This document shows positions 34,624 to 42,466 of a stretch of DNA of 64,000 bases, one piece after another. The stretch is taken from NCBI GenBank assembly GCA_943371245.1, contig CALRTY020000005.1, forward strand, positions 1 to 64,000, written 5' to 3'. A model generated the notes under the pieces. It saw nothing but the letters and a program-made list of their open reading frames with translations. It was not told the DNA's origin and searched no databases. This DNA comes from UBA5018 sp947463165. GTDB lineage: Bacteria; Cyanobacteriota; Cyanobacteriia; PCC-6307; Cyanobiaceae. Position 1 is the stretch's first letter. Each line of letters opens with the position of its first letter. The translations under genes were made by a program, and so were the position numbers.

Positions 34624-35012
34624 TTTTTTATGATGGCCTCAAACTTGGTGTGCAGGCTGCCTCAGTCAACCGGATCGAAGAGCTTGAAGAAGACCATCCC
34701 TGGCTTCAAAATCTAATGAGTCCCTTTGCAAATCGTGCCTCTGTGCCCATGCCCGAGGCGGTTTTTGATCTTGATCTCAGCGAGGCTTTTGGATCGATTT
34801 CTGATGGCATACCTGGCCTCTCATAGCGACTATCGAAGGATCTCCGCAGGCAGGACATTCATGGACTCATCATCTACTTATGCCAGTTGGGCCTGCTCAC
34901 TCAGATGAAGGATGAACAACTTAATATGCCTGATATTTATCGCATTGGCTTCAAACTCGGCCGCAAAGGCGGCATAAAGCCGGTTCCACGCACCATTGCC
35001 CAGCCAGACTGA
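34623..35012 (+). pseudogene. Decayed ATPase-like gene with an in-frame TAG
   Basis: One frame reads ...LFYDGLKLGVQAASVNRIEE, LMSPFANRASVPMPEAVFDL, ...GLS, then TAG at 34824-34826, and continues RLSKDLRRQDIHGLIIYLCQLGLL, NMPDIYRIGFKLGRKGGIKPV to TGA at 35012. The part after the stop resembles the C-terminal winged-helix tail of large P-loop ATPases (LxxxGIL...DGRxNMPDIYRxGFxLxRKGG). No Walker motifs remain. A further stretch to about 35240 is open in other frames without recognisable content. Confidence 0.45.
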
Positions 35013-35272
35013 CCGATCTCGCCATTACCTCGTTTCCTCTTGGACAGTAAGTACCGAACCTTCGGCATCGACCCAGGTGCCCTCACCGCCAACGCAGCCA
35101 ACTATCTCAGTGGTTTCCGAACAGCTAACGAGTGCCGAAATCGCGCAGCTAAGGCAGCAGAAGCGAGCGATCGCCGCCTATGCGCAAAGGGTTTTCAGCT
35201 TGATGCTAAGCCAGCGCACCTAACTCAGGAGGGCTGGCCATGAAGAACATTGCTGGCCTCCAGGCCCACCAC

Positions 35273-35665
35273 TTACGCAAACACGATCACCGTGGCGCCA
35301 TAGCTGCGCAGCTGGGTGTCCACAGTCAGCAACAGCATCGGCTCCACCCGGCTCTGGCACACCAGCAGGCGATCAAAGGGATCTCGATGAACTCCATCGG
35401 TTTCCAGATCCCCCACTGCCAGCAGGTGGGCGTTGCTGATCGGCAGCCAACGGAAACCCTGCAAGGGCACCTGGCGTTCCAATTCGGGCAGATCCACCTG
35501 CAGCCGGCCGATCGACGCCTTGATCGCCATCTCCCACAGGGACGCCTGGCTCACGAACACCTCCGCCTGCTCCGCCTGCACCCTCTCCATCACCGGCTGC
35601 GGCAACCGTGGATCGCCGTTCAGCCACCACAGCAGCAGATGGGTATCGAGCAGCAGCCGCGTCAA
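35273..35665 (-). CDS. VapC-type PIN-domain toxin
   Basis: A 130-residue PIN nuclease. It starts MTRLLLDTHLLLWWLNGD (first catalytic Asp in LDTH), has a conserved Glu in SQASLWEMAIKASIG and the DPFDRLLVCQSRV segment with two further acidic residues, and ends LLTVDTQLRSYGATVI. This is the subgroup that pairs with Phd/YefM antitoxins. The start overlaps the antitoxin stop (ATGA). It appears intact, so the module is probably functional and helps keep the island. Confidence 0.9.
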   Translation of the reverse strand: MTRLLLDTHLLLWWLNGDPRLPQPVMERVQAEQAEVFVSQASLWEMAIKASIGRLQVDLPELERQVPLQGFRWLPISNAHLLAVGDLETDGVHRDPFDRLLVCQSRVEPMLLLTVDTQLRSYGATVIVFA

Positions 35666-35982
35666 TGGAACGCCTCAAACAACCCGTCCAGGGGCGCATC
35701 GAAATCATCGGCCAGGGCGATCTGGCCGCGCATCGCCCCAGGAGCCGCCACCGGCTGGGCCGGAGCCTGCCAGGCCACCAGCCGGGCAATAGGTACCCCC
35801 GAGCGGGCGATCACCACCTCCTGCCCTTGCTCCACCTCCTGCAGCAACTGGGAGAGATGGGTTTTCGCCTGGTGCACATTCACCAGATGCTGGTTAGCCA
35901 GGGGCTGGTTGGTCAGGGGGTGGTCTGCCAGGGGTTGGTCGGCCAGGGGTTGGTCGGCCAGGGGCTTCTTCGCGACGGCCAT
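35662..35982 (-). CDS. Phd/YefM-type antitoxin with N-terminal pentapeptide repeats
   Basis: A 106-residue antitoxin from the ATG at 35982. The Phd fold is HLVNVHQAKTHLSQLLQEVEQGQEVVIARSGVPIARLVAW, followed by a toxin-binding tail with LADDFDAPLDGLFEAFH. Unusually, the first 30 residues are tandem pentapeptides (KPLADQPLADQPLADHPLTN), encoded by a 15-bp DNA repeat at about 35895-35965. Intact relatives begin at or near VNVHQAK. The repeat could change length without frameshift. The frame upstream to 36165 is open but has no start with support. Confidence 0.88.
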   Translation of the reverse strand: MAVAKKPLADQPLADQPLADHPLTNQPLANQHLVNVHQAKTHLSQLLQEVEQGQEVVIARSGVPIARLVAWQAPAQPVAAPGAMRGQIALADDFDAPLDGLFEAFH

Positions 35983-36035
35983 GACGCACCACTGTGGACT
36001 AAGTCTTAGTTTAGTCGCCCCGCGATGCCATGGCT

Positions 36036-36650
36036 GGGCAGCGCTGGAGCTGGGCCGATAACCTCCCCCCGCACCCTGATTGAGGCGCTGATCCAGAAGT
36101 TGCGGGGCTGCAACGTCAGCAGCGATGCCGAGCTGGATCCGGTCGCGGTTCTGTAGACCGATCACCGCAGCAAATGGAAGCCGCTGATCACCCTGCTGCG
36201 GCAGCGGCTGCCTGAGTTGATGGCCGCCTGGCCCAGCGCGCCGATCAACCCCTGGTGGGAGGCAACCCCTGAGGAGTTCATCGAGCCCTACACAACCGCT
36301 GGCTGGGAGGCAGACCTCAGCGCCTGGCAGGCGATGGCGATGGCAACAACAGCCCAGGAAGACTTGGTGAGCAAGGCGGCAACTACCTGTTTGTGCACGC
36401 GGGGGTGCGGCCGGGCGTTTCGCTGGAGCGCCAGGCCTTTGAGGACCTGATCTGGATCCGCAAGCCCTTTTTCTCCCAGGCCCATGGCCTGCCCTACACC
36501 TTGGTGCACGGTCATACGTTCCGGAACGACTACCAATTCACCCGGCTACCGCACCGCATCGGCATCGACACCGGGGCCTATGAAAGCAGAATCCTGATGG
36601 CGCTGCAGCTGGAGATTCAATCCATTCCAACTGTGGAGGCTGGGCCATGA
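36036..36650 (+). pseudogene. Broken metallophosphoesterase (Ser/Thr phosphatase-like)
   Basis: Pieces in two frames fit one PPP-family phosphatase. The first (36180-36370) contains LLRQRLPELM...NPWWEATPEEFIEPY; the second (from about 36370) reads NYLFVHAGVRPGVSLERQAFEDLIWIRKPFF, LVHGHTFRNDY and LPHRIGIDTGAYESRILMAL. The last three are the classic metal-binding HAG, GHT and IDTGA motifs. The N-terminal GDxHG and GDxVDRG motifs are missing, a TAG interrupts at about 36152-36154, and a frameshift separates the pieces. The gene is inactive. Confidence 0.7.
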
Positions 36651-36808
36651 AACGACTGGAAATCAGCCAAGAAGATCGGCTGGTCTATCTCCGGTGGTCT
36701 GGCCCATGAAGCTCGCCATGAACTTCAGCAGCAAGCTGAGCTACATCTCAGTGTGCTACCAAAACCCTAGTGCTGCCAAAAACCCTACTGCTGGCAAGGT
36801 TATGGGGA

Positions 36809-36880
<72 letters not shown>

Positions 36881-36890
36881 ATGTGGAAGG

Positions 36891-36972
36891 TGGGCCGGGT
36901 TGGATTTGAACCAACGTAGGCAGAGCCAGCGGATTTACAGTCCGCCCCCATTAACCACTCGGGCACCGACCC
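36891..36972 (-). tRNA. tRNA-Tyr (GTA)
   Basis: On the minus strand GGGTCGG ... CCGGCCC pair as the acceptor stem. The anticodon region GGACTGTAAATCC gives anticodon GTA. A long variable arm (class II) and the T-arm GTTGGTTCAAATCCAAC complete it. Ten bases separate it from tRNA-Thr, so the two are probably transcribed together. Confidence 0.95.
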
Positions 36973-37023
36973 GAACCACACCCCAAGAACTTACCAGCCG
37001 GCCATCACCCCTGGCTCTCCCCC

Positions 37024-37470
37024 ATGCAACTGCTTGCTCTTCACGGCCCCAACCTCAACCTGCTAGGCACCCGGGAGCCTGGCCTCTACGGCAGCAGCAG
37101 CCTGGAGCAGATCAATGCTGAGCTGCAGCGGCGGGCGACGCAGCTGGGGGCCAGCGTCGACTGCTTCCAGAGCAACCACGAGGGCGCCCTGGTGGACCGG
37201 ATCCACCAGGGCCGCGGCGCCGTGGACGGGATCTTGATCAACGCCGGCGCCTACACCCACACCTCGATCGCCATTCGCGATGCCCTGCTGGCGGTCGAGA
37301 TCCCCTACGTGGAGCTGCATCTGAGCAACACCCATGCCCGGGAGCCCTTTCGGCACCACTCCACCCTGGCCGACAGGGCCGTGGGGGTGATCTGTGGCTT
37401 TGGCGCCACCAGCTACCAGCTCGCCCTGGAGGGGCTGGTGCAGCATCTGCGGCGGGCCCCCGGCCGCTAG
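37024..37470 (+). CDS. aroQ: Type II 3-dehydroquinate dehydratase
   Basis: A 148-residue enzyme of the shikimate pathway that converts 3-dehydroquinate to 3-dehydroshikimate. Motifs: LHGPNLNLLGTREPGLYG (substrate loop with catalytic Arg and Tyr), QSNHEGALVDRIHQ (the Glu/Asp region), INAGAYTHTSIAIRDAL (Asn and Ala-Tyr-Thr-His) and VELHLSNTHAREPFRHHS, with the catalytic His. Length and ends match the family. It is followed closely by the MiaE gene in the same direction. Confidence 0.97.
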   Translation: MQLLALHGPNLNLLGTREPGLYGSSSLEQINAELQRRATQLGASVDCFQSNHEGALVDRIHQGRGAVDGILINAGAYTHTSIAIRDALLAVEIPYVELHLSNTHAREPFRHHSTLADRAVGVICGFGATSYQLALEGLVQHLRRAPGR

Positions 37471-37585
37471 GCCAGCTGGGCCAGGCGGCAGCATCGGAGA
37501 AGCGCCTTTGAGCAGTCCCTTCTCCTCCTTGCCCTTTGGCTCCTGGCTTTGAGCAGCGCCGTTGAGACCCCTTTGCCCCCTGTCG

Positions 37586-38275
37586 ATGCAGCCAGTAGCC
37601 GCTTTGGAATTCGCCGCCCTGGAATCGGGCGCTCTTGAATCGGGCGCGTCCGGAGCGGGCGCTCCGGCAGCGGATGCGCCGGAATCGGCCAAGGCGCGGG
37701 TCAAGTGGCTGGCGGCCCCCACCAGTGGCGCCTGGCTGCAGCAGGCCCTCGCCCATCCGGAGCTGCTGTTGCTCGACCATGCCCACTGCGAGCGCAAGGC
37801 GGCCGGGGCGGCGCTGCAGCTGATGTTCCGCTACCCGGGCGATGGCGAGCTGGCAGCGGTGCTCAGCCCCCTGGCGCGAGAGGAGCTGGAACACTTCGAG
37901 CTGGTGCTGGCGCTGTTGCAGCGGCGTGGCATCGCCATGCGGCCCCTGGCGGCGCCGCCCTATGGCGCCGGTTTGGCCCGGCAGGTGCGCCGCGAGGAGC
38001 CCCAGCGGATGCTGGATAGCTTCCTGGTGGCGGGCTTGATAGAGGCCCGCAGCCATGAGCGTTTGGCCCTGCTGGCCCACCACAGCCCCGATGCCTGCCT
38101 GCGGGCTCTCTACGGCGATCTGCTGGCCAGTGAGGCTCGCCACTTTGGCCTCTACTGGCTGTTGTGCGAGCGGCGCTGGCCCCGGCAGCTGGTGATGGAG
38201 CGGCTGATGCAACTGGCCCAAGCCGAGGCTGAGCTGTTGGCCTCACTGCATCCCCAGCCCCGCCTGCACAGTTGA
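37586..38275 (+). CDS. miaE: tRNA-(ms2)io6A hydroxylase, MiaE-like
   Basis: About 229 residues from ATG 37586. This di-iron ferritin-like enzyme hydroxylates the isopentenyl group at A37 of tRNA. Iron-ligand motifs are in DHAHCERKAAGAALQLM (E-x-x-A form), LAREELEHFELVL (E-x-x-H), DSFLVAGLIEARSHERLALL (Glu/His) and LLASEARHFGLY (E-x-x-H). The core begins near LLLDHAHCERKA. The first 45 residues contain a short DNA repeat translated as ALESGALESGASGAGA and are unlikely to be conserved. Confidence 0.9.
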   Translation: MQPVAALEFAALESGALESGASGAGAPAADAPESAKARVKWLAAPTSGAWLQQALAHPELLLLDHAHCERKAAGAALQLMFRYPGDGELAAVLSPLAREELEHFELVLALLQRRGIAMRPLAAPPYGAGLARQVRREEPQRMLDSFLVAGLIEARSHERLALLAHHSPDACLRALYGDLLASEARHFGLYWLLCERRWPRQLVMERLMQLAQAEAELLASLHPQPRLHS

Positions 38276-38338
38276 CGCCGCGCCCCGCCCCGCCCTGCCC
38301 CTCTTCGCCCCGACCTGCCCGCTTCTACCGGCCCTGGC

Positions 38339-39058
38339 TCAAGCCTGGCTGGGCAGTTGATCGAGGCGGGGATAGCGGCTGGCGATCGGATCGCCAGTGA
38401 ATTCGGCCACCCAGCCCTGGGGGTTGTTGAAGAAGCGCAGGGCGCAGAAGCGGGGGGCTGGCCCCATGTCGAACCAGTGCTTGGTGCCGGCGGGCACGGC
38501 GATCCAGTCATCGGCTTCACACAGCACCTGCAGCACCTCATCGCCCAGGTGCAAACAAAACAGCCCCTGGCCCTCCACGAACAGGCGCACCTCGTCTTCG
38601 CTGTGGGTGTGCTCGGCCAGGAACTTTTGCCGCAGGGCCTGGCGATCCGGGTGGTCGGGGGCCATGCGGATCACATCCACCGTGGGGTAGGCGCCCCCTT
38701 GCTGCACGGCGGCGACCTCCGGGGCGTAGGCGGTCAGAATTGTTTCCTGATCGGCATCGTCAGCCAGCTCCACCCGGGCGGGCCAGCGCTGGAACAGCAC
38801 CCCCCGCCGGGCCAGCTCTTGGCGAATCAACTCGCCGTCCCAGGTCTGCAGCGTCAGCTGCGGCTGGCTGGGGTTGAGAGCCTCGGCACCGGGCCCCTGG
38901 GCGGCCTGGGCGGCTGCCGAGGCGCCAGGGGTTGCGCCGCCGTTGGCGGTGCTTGTGGCGGTGCTTTCGCTGGGGGTGGAGCTTTCGCTTGATGTGGAGC
39001 TTTCGCTTGAGGAAAGATTGGGGGTGCTGGTGGGGCTGTAGATGGCCAGCATCGTCAT
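38339..39058 (-). CDS. mtnD: Acireductone dioxygenase
   Basis: A cupin enzyme of the methionine salvage pathway, about 239 residues from ATG 39058. The metal site is EHTHSEDEVRLFVEGQG (H-x-H-x4-E) and the second His is in VPAGTKHWFDMGP, followed by CALRFFNNPQGWVAEFTGD, all typical of ARD. The N-terminal 60 residues are a Ser/Thr/Glu-rich repeat (SSESSTSSESSTPSES) and Ala-rich linker absent from normal ARDs, which begin near LTLQTWDG. No other mtn gene is adjacent. Confidence 0.93.
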   Translation of the reverse strand: MTMLAIYSPTSTPNLSSSESSTSSESSTPSESTATSTANGGATPGASAAAQAAQGPGAEALNPSQPQLTLQTWDGELIRQELARRGVLFQRWPARVELADDADQETILTAYAPEVAAVQQGGAYPTVDVIRMAPDHPDRQALRQKFLAEHTHSEDEVRLFVEGQGLFCLHLGDEVLQVLCEADDWIAVPAGTKHWFDMGPAPRFCALRFFNNPQGWVAEFTGDPIASRYPRLDQLPSQA

Positions 39059-39117
39059 CGGTCTGCTCCCTGGTGGGGGTGCTGCTGAACTGACCCTAGG
39101 AATGCCGCACTCCAACT

Positions 39118-39873
39118 TTGACTTTCATGCCCTCCAACGAGTCGGCGGCCGCCCTGACGCTGGTGGGGGTGGGGCCAGGGGATCCCGACCTGCTCACGGT
39201 GGCGGCGGTGCGGGCCCTGGCGGCGGCGGCCGTGGTGGCCTATCCGGTGGCCCGCGAGGGGGACGAGGGCATGGCCGCCACCATCGCCGCCCCCTGGCTC
39301 GCCGCCCACCAGCAGCGCTTGCCCCTGCTGTTTCCAATGACCAGCGAAGCCCAGCCCCGCCGCTCGGCCTGGCGGGCCGCCGCCGATCAGCTCGCCGCCG
39401 AGGTGGCGGCCGGCCGGGCCGTGGTGCTGCTCTGTGAGGGCGACGTGTCGCTGTTCGCCACCAGCAGTTACGTGCTGTTGGCCCTGCGGCGCTTCCATCC
39501 CCACTGTCCGATTCGCCTGATCCCTGGCATTGGCGCGGTGGCGGCGGCGGCGGCGGCCGGTGCCTGGCCCCTGGCCCTGCAGCAGGAGGGGCTGCTGATG
39601 CGCCCCACCCCCGACGATGGGAGCGAGCTGGAGCTGCTGTTGGAGCAGGCAGCAGCCAACCAATGGGTGTTGGCCCTGCTCAAGTTGGGCAGGCGATGGT
39701 CTTGGGTGCGGCCCCTGCTGGAGCACCGCGAGCTGCTGGAGGGGGCCCTCTTTGCCAGGCGGGTCGGCTGGCCCGATCAGCTGGTGGGTTCGGCCGCAGC
39801 GGTTCCAGCCAGCGAAGCCCCCTACTTCTCGCTGCTGCTGATCCGCCAAGGCTGGCCGTTAGTGCTGCCCTGA
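39118..39873 (+). CDS. cobI: Precorrin-2 C20-methyltransferase
   Basis: A 251-residue SAM-dependent uroporphyrin-III-type methyltransferase in cobalamin (pseudocobalamin) synthesis. Motifs: LTLVGVGPGDPDLLTVAAVRAL at the N-terminus (the GxGPGDxxLLT loop), VAYPVAREGDEGMA, VVLLCEGDVSLFATSSYVL (EGDxxLYxT, the CobI/CbiL form) and IRLIPGIGAVAAAAAA. Length fits CobI/CbiL. It starts 59 bp from the divergent mtnD and is followed by a DUF4079 membrane protein. Confidence 0.93.
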   Translation: MTFMPSNESAAALTLVGVGPGDPDLLTVAAVRALAAAAVVAYPVAREGDEGMAATIAAPWLAAHQQRLPLLFPMTSEAQPRRSAWRAAADQLAAEVAAGRAVVLLCEGDVSLFATSSYVLLALRRFHPHCPIRLIPGIGAVAAAAAAGAWPLALQQEGLLMRPTPDDGSELELLLEQAAANQWVLALLKLGRRWSWVRPLLEHRELLEGALFARRVGWPDQLVGSAAAVPASEAPYFSLLLIRQGWPLVLP

Positions 39874-39936
39874 GGCCAGCAGGCCCAGTGCTTGCATGGG
39901 CGCTCCTTGGATAGCGGGCTTCCCGGAGCGGATTTG

Positions 39937-40575
39937 ATGAGTGCCCTCGATTGGCTGGCCCTGCTCCACCCGGTGCTGATGATCCTGTTCGTGTATCCGG
40001 TGGTGGGGGCGACGATCCGGCTGGGGATCTTGGTGCGGGAGCGGCGGCTGCAGATCAACCCCCTGCCCCCCACCGTGCCGGTGGAGCATGCCGACCACGG
40101 CCGCTGGCTGACCACCGGCACGGTGGTGGCGGTGCTGATCGCACTGTGCTGGTCGTTTCTGCACCATGGCGCAGCCGGCGGCGGTTTCCCTGGGGGTGAG
40201 GGGCGGCTGGCGCGGTTGCTGCTGCTGGGCGGCGGGGCGCTGGCGGGGTGTTTGGCCCTTTGGCGTTTACGGAGGCCGGGGCGCCGGGCTGCGGCGGCCC
40301 TGGTGGCCTGGGGGGGCCTGCTGGGGCTGGGGCTGGAGCCGGAGGTGGAGCGGCTGGCCGATAGCCCCCTGCAGCCTGGCTTCTGGGCCTCCCATTTCTG
40401 GTCGGGTTGGCTGCTGATCGGCCTGTTGCTATTTGCGATGGCGGCGGCTCCGGAGATCGCCCTGCGACCGGCTTTGCGCTGGGTGCATCGGGCGGCCGCT
40501 TTTTTGATCGCGGTGCTGCTGGCGGTGCAGGCGATCACCGGCTGCCGTGATCTGCTGGGGTTGGCCCAGCGCTAG
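39937..40575 (+). CDS. DUF4079 membrane protein
   Basis: A 212-residue membrane protein from ATG 39937 (MSALDWLALLHPVLMILFVYPVVGATIRLGILVRERR). It has about five hydrophobic helices. His and Arg residues at LLHP, HAD and RWVHR suggest a cytochrome b561-like ferric-reductase relative, as proposed for DUF4079. The family is common in cyanobacteria and its role is not known. It follows cobI by about 60 bp and may be cotranscribed. Confidence 0.8.
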   Translation: MSALDWLALLHPVLMILFVYPVVGATIRLGILVRERRLQINPLPPTVPVEHADHGRWLTTGTVVAVLIALCWSFLHHGAAGGGFPGGEGRLARLLLLGGGALAGCLALWRLRRPGRRAAAALVAWGGLLGLGLEPEVERLADSPLQPGFWASHFWSGWLLIGLLLFAMAAAPEIALRPALRWVHRAAAFLIAVLLAVQAITGCRDLLGLAQR

Positions 40576-40589
40576 GGGAAGGCGGCGCC

Positions 40590-41609
40590 CTAGGGCTGGG
40601 GCAGCCTGAGCGCCGCCTCCGCCGCTTGCCAGGCTGCGTCGGCCTGGAGCGCTGCGGCCGCCCGCGCCAGCAGCTGGTGGGCGGCATCGGCCGTGGCGGC
40701 CCGCATCAGGCCATGGCGCAGTTCCGCCGCCCCCGCAAACCCCTGGCAGGTCCAGCCCAGGTGCTTGCGGGCGATCAGCAGACCTCGATCCCCTTTTGCC
40801 GCCACCAGGGCCCGTAATTGCTCCCCCGCCAGCTCTAGGCGTTCCGTTGCGGTGGGGGTGGCTGGTACGGGCCGGCCGCTGAGGGCGGCGTCGATCTGGC
40901 CCACCAGCCAGGGGGCGCCCATGCTGCCCCGGCCCACCATCACGCCATCGGCCGCGGTGATCGCCAGGCAATTCAACGCCGCCTCTGGGCTGGTGATATC
41001 GCCGTTGGCGATCACCGGAATCCGCAACTCGCGCTTCACGGCGGCGATCGCGGCCCAATCGGCCCCGCCCTTGAAGCCCTGCTCGCGGGTGCGGCCGTGC
41101 AGGGTGAGCAGCTGGGCGCCGGCCGCCTGCAGTTGCCGGGCGAAGCCCACTGGATCGGCGCTGCCGCCACACCAGCCGAGGCGCGTCTTCACCGTGACCG
41201 GCAGCTCCACGGCGGCGGCTACGGCCGCCACGATCCGCGCCGCCAGGTCGGGATCGCGCAGCAGGCCGCTGCCGCCACCCTTGCGGGCGATCTTGGGCAC
41301 CGGGCAGCCCATGTTGATATCAATCCAAAAGGCCCCCGCCGCCTCCGCCCGCCGGGCCGCCTCCGCCATCGCTGCGGGCCGGTGATCGAACAGCTGCACG
41401 GCGATAGGGCCGGTTTCAGTGGCCAACCCCGCCACTTTTTGCACCCCAAAGCCCAGTTCCAAGCTGGTGGCATTCACCATCTCGGTGAACAGCAGGGCAT
41501 CGGGAGCCCAGCGCCGCACCAGGCCCCGGAAGATGCGATCGCTCACCCCCGCCAGCGGCGATTGCAGCACCCTGCAGCGCAGTTGACGGCTGCTGCCATT
41601 GCCCGCCAA
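40590..41609 (-). CDS. dus: tRNA-dihydrouridine synthase
   Basis: A flavoprotein that reduces uridine to dihydrouridine in tRNA D-loops. Motifs: LQSPLAGVSDRIFRGLVR, LFTEMVNA, VQLFDHRPAAMAEAARRAEAAG, WIDINMGCPVPKIARKGGGSGLL (N-M-G-C-P with the catalytic Cys), PVTVKTRLGW, LLTLHGRTREQGFKG, IPVIANGDITSPEAA and GVMVGRGSMGAPWL. A TTG at 41609 gives the expected length of about 339. The frame is open to 41879 but the extra 90 residues are Pro-rich, match nothing and overlap the divergent DUF1823 gene. Confidence 0.93.
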   Translation of the reverse strand: MAGNGSSRQLRCRVLQSPLAGVSDRIFRGLVRRWAPDALLFTEMVNATSLELGFGVQKVAGLATETGPIAVQLFDHRPAAMAEAARRAEAAGAFWIDINMGCPVPKIARKGGGSGLLRDPDLAARIVAAVAAAVELPVTVKTRLGWCGGSADPVGFARQLQAAGAQLLTLHGRTREQGFKGGADWAAIAAVKRELRIPVIANGDITSPEAALNCLAITAADGVMVGRGSMGAPWLVGQIDAALSGRPVPATPTATERLELAGEQLRALVAAKGDRGLLIARKHLGWTCQGFAGAAELRHGLMRAATADAAHQLLARAAAALQADAAWQAAEAALRLPQP

Positions 41610-41822
41610 CCGCAGCGGTTGGGGGAAGACGCCGGTTGGCGGGGCTGGCGGGGGCAAGGGGGGTGCGGGCAGCAGTGATGGATGGAGGCCGATACCTGAG
41701 TGTCCTGCAGGCAGCGCCGTTGGTGGGCGGGGCTGGCCTGGGCAAGGGCGCCATGGCTTGATGCGGGGCTGCCAGTGAGGCGATCGGGGGATGTGTAGCT
41801 CGCCCGGCGCGATGATCCCCAG

Positions 41823-42407
41823 ATGGCACCACTCCAGCCCGCCGCCCCCTTGCCAGCCGCCGCCAATACTGATTCCCACCCCCTGAGCCGGGCGCTGCTG
41901 GAGGCGGTGTTGGCCGATCGACTCAGCGATCGCTTCTTGTGTGAGCTGGTGTGGACGCGGCTGGGGTATTCGCCCGCTACTGAGCCCGCGAATACCCCAG
42001 CCGCGCCGGAAGAAGCGCTGGAGCCGGATCCCTCTGCCCCCAACGCAGCAGCGGTGTTGCCGGCCCTATCTATCCCCTGGACCGCAGGTCCAGCCACGCC
42101 CGCCGATTGGGCTGAGGCCTTCCCGGTGGCCCCCGAGCTGATCGCCACCAGGCCCGCCAGCGTGCGCCTCACCCGCTCGATTGCCGCCGAGCACAAGCAA
42201 CTGCTCAAGCAACAATTGGGTTTTGCCGGCTATCGCATCGGCGAGCTCTACCCCCGCCGCACCCGTCGGGCCACCGCCGTGAACTGGCTGCTGGCTCAGC
42301 TGGCCGAGCGGGGCGAGCCGCTGCCGGAGCTGGGGCCCCTGCCGCCCTTGTTGGAGCCGCCGGCCGATCCGGTGCAGGGGCATCCCGGGGACCTGCCGGT
42401 GGGGTGA
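41823..42407 (+). CDS. DUF1823 family protein
   Basis: A 194-residue cyanobacterial protein. Conserved parts are SDRFLCELVWTRLGYSP, WAEAFPVAPELIATRPASVRLTRSI, EHKQLLKQQLGFAGYRIGELYPRRTRRATAVNWLLA. A low-complexity Pro/Ala insertion (about 53-90) separates them. DUF1823 occurs across cyanobacteria and in plastid-bearing plants; its function is not established. It lies directly upstream of der. Confidence 0.85.
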   Translation: MAPLQPAAPLPAAANTDSHPLSRALLEAVLADRLSDRFLCELVWTRLGYSPATEPANTPAAPEEALEPDPSAPNAAAVLPALSIPWTAGPATPADWAEAFPVAPELIATRPASVRLTRSIAAEHKQLLKQQLGFAGYRIGELYPRRTRRATAVNWLLAQLAERGEPLPELGPLPPLLEPPADPVQGHPGDLPVG

Positions 42408-42466
42408 AGGGCTCTGGGTTGCCAGGTAGGGTCGAAAGAGGAACTGTGTAGTAAGGGATAAGCCGT

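Noticed and set aside
35240..36061. 273-residue plus-strand frame over the Phd/VapC genes
   Set aside because: His/Gln/Arg-rich shadow of the minus-strand toxin-antitoxin genes.
36652..36711. Short frame MKRLEISQEDRLVYLRW after the phosphatase relic
   Set aside because: Only about 20 codons with no homologue recognised; most likely part of the decayed region.
41610..41879. 90-residue N-terminal extension of the dihydrouridine synthase
   Set aside because: Pro-rich, no similarity, and overlaps the divergent DUF1823 gene; a TTG at 41609 gives the normal length.
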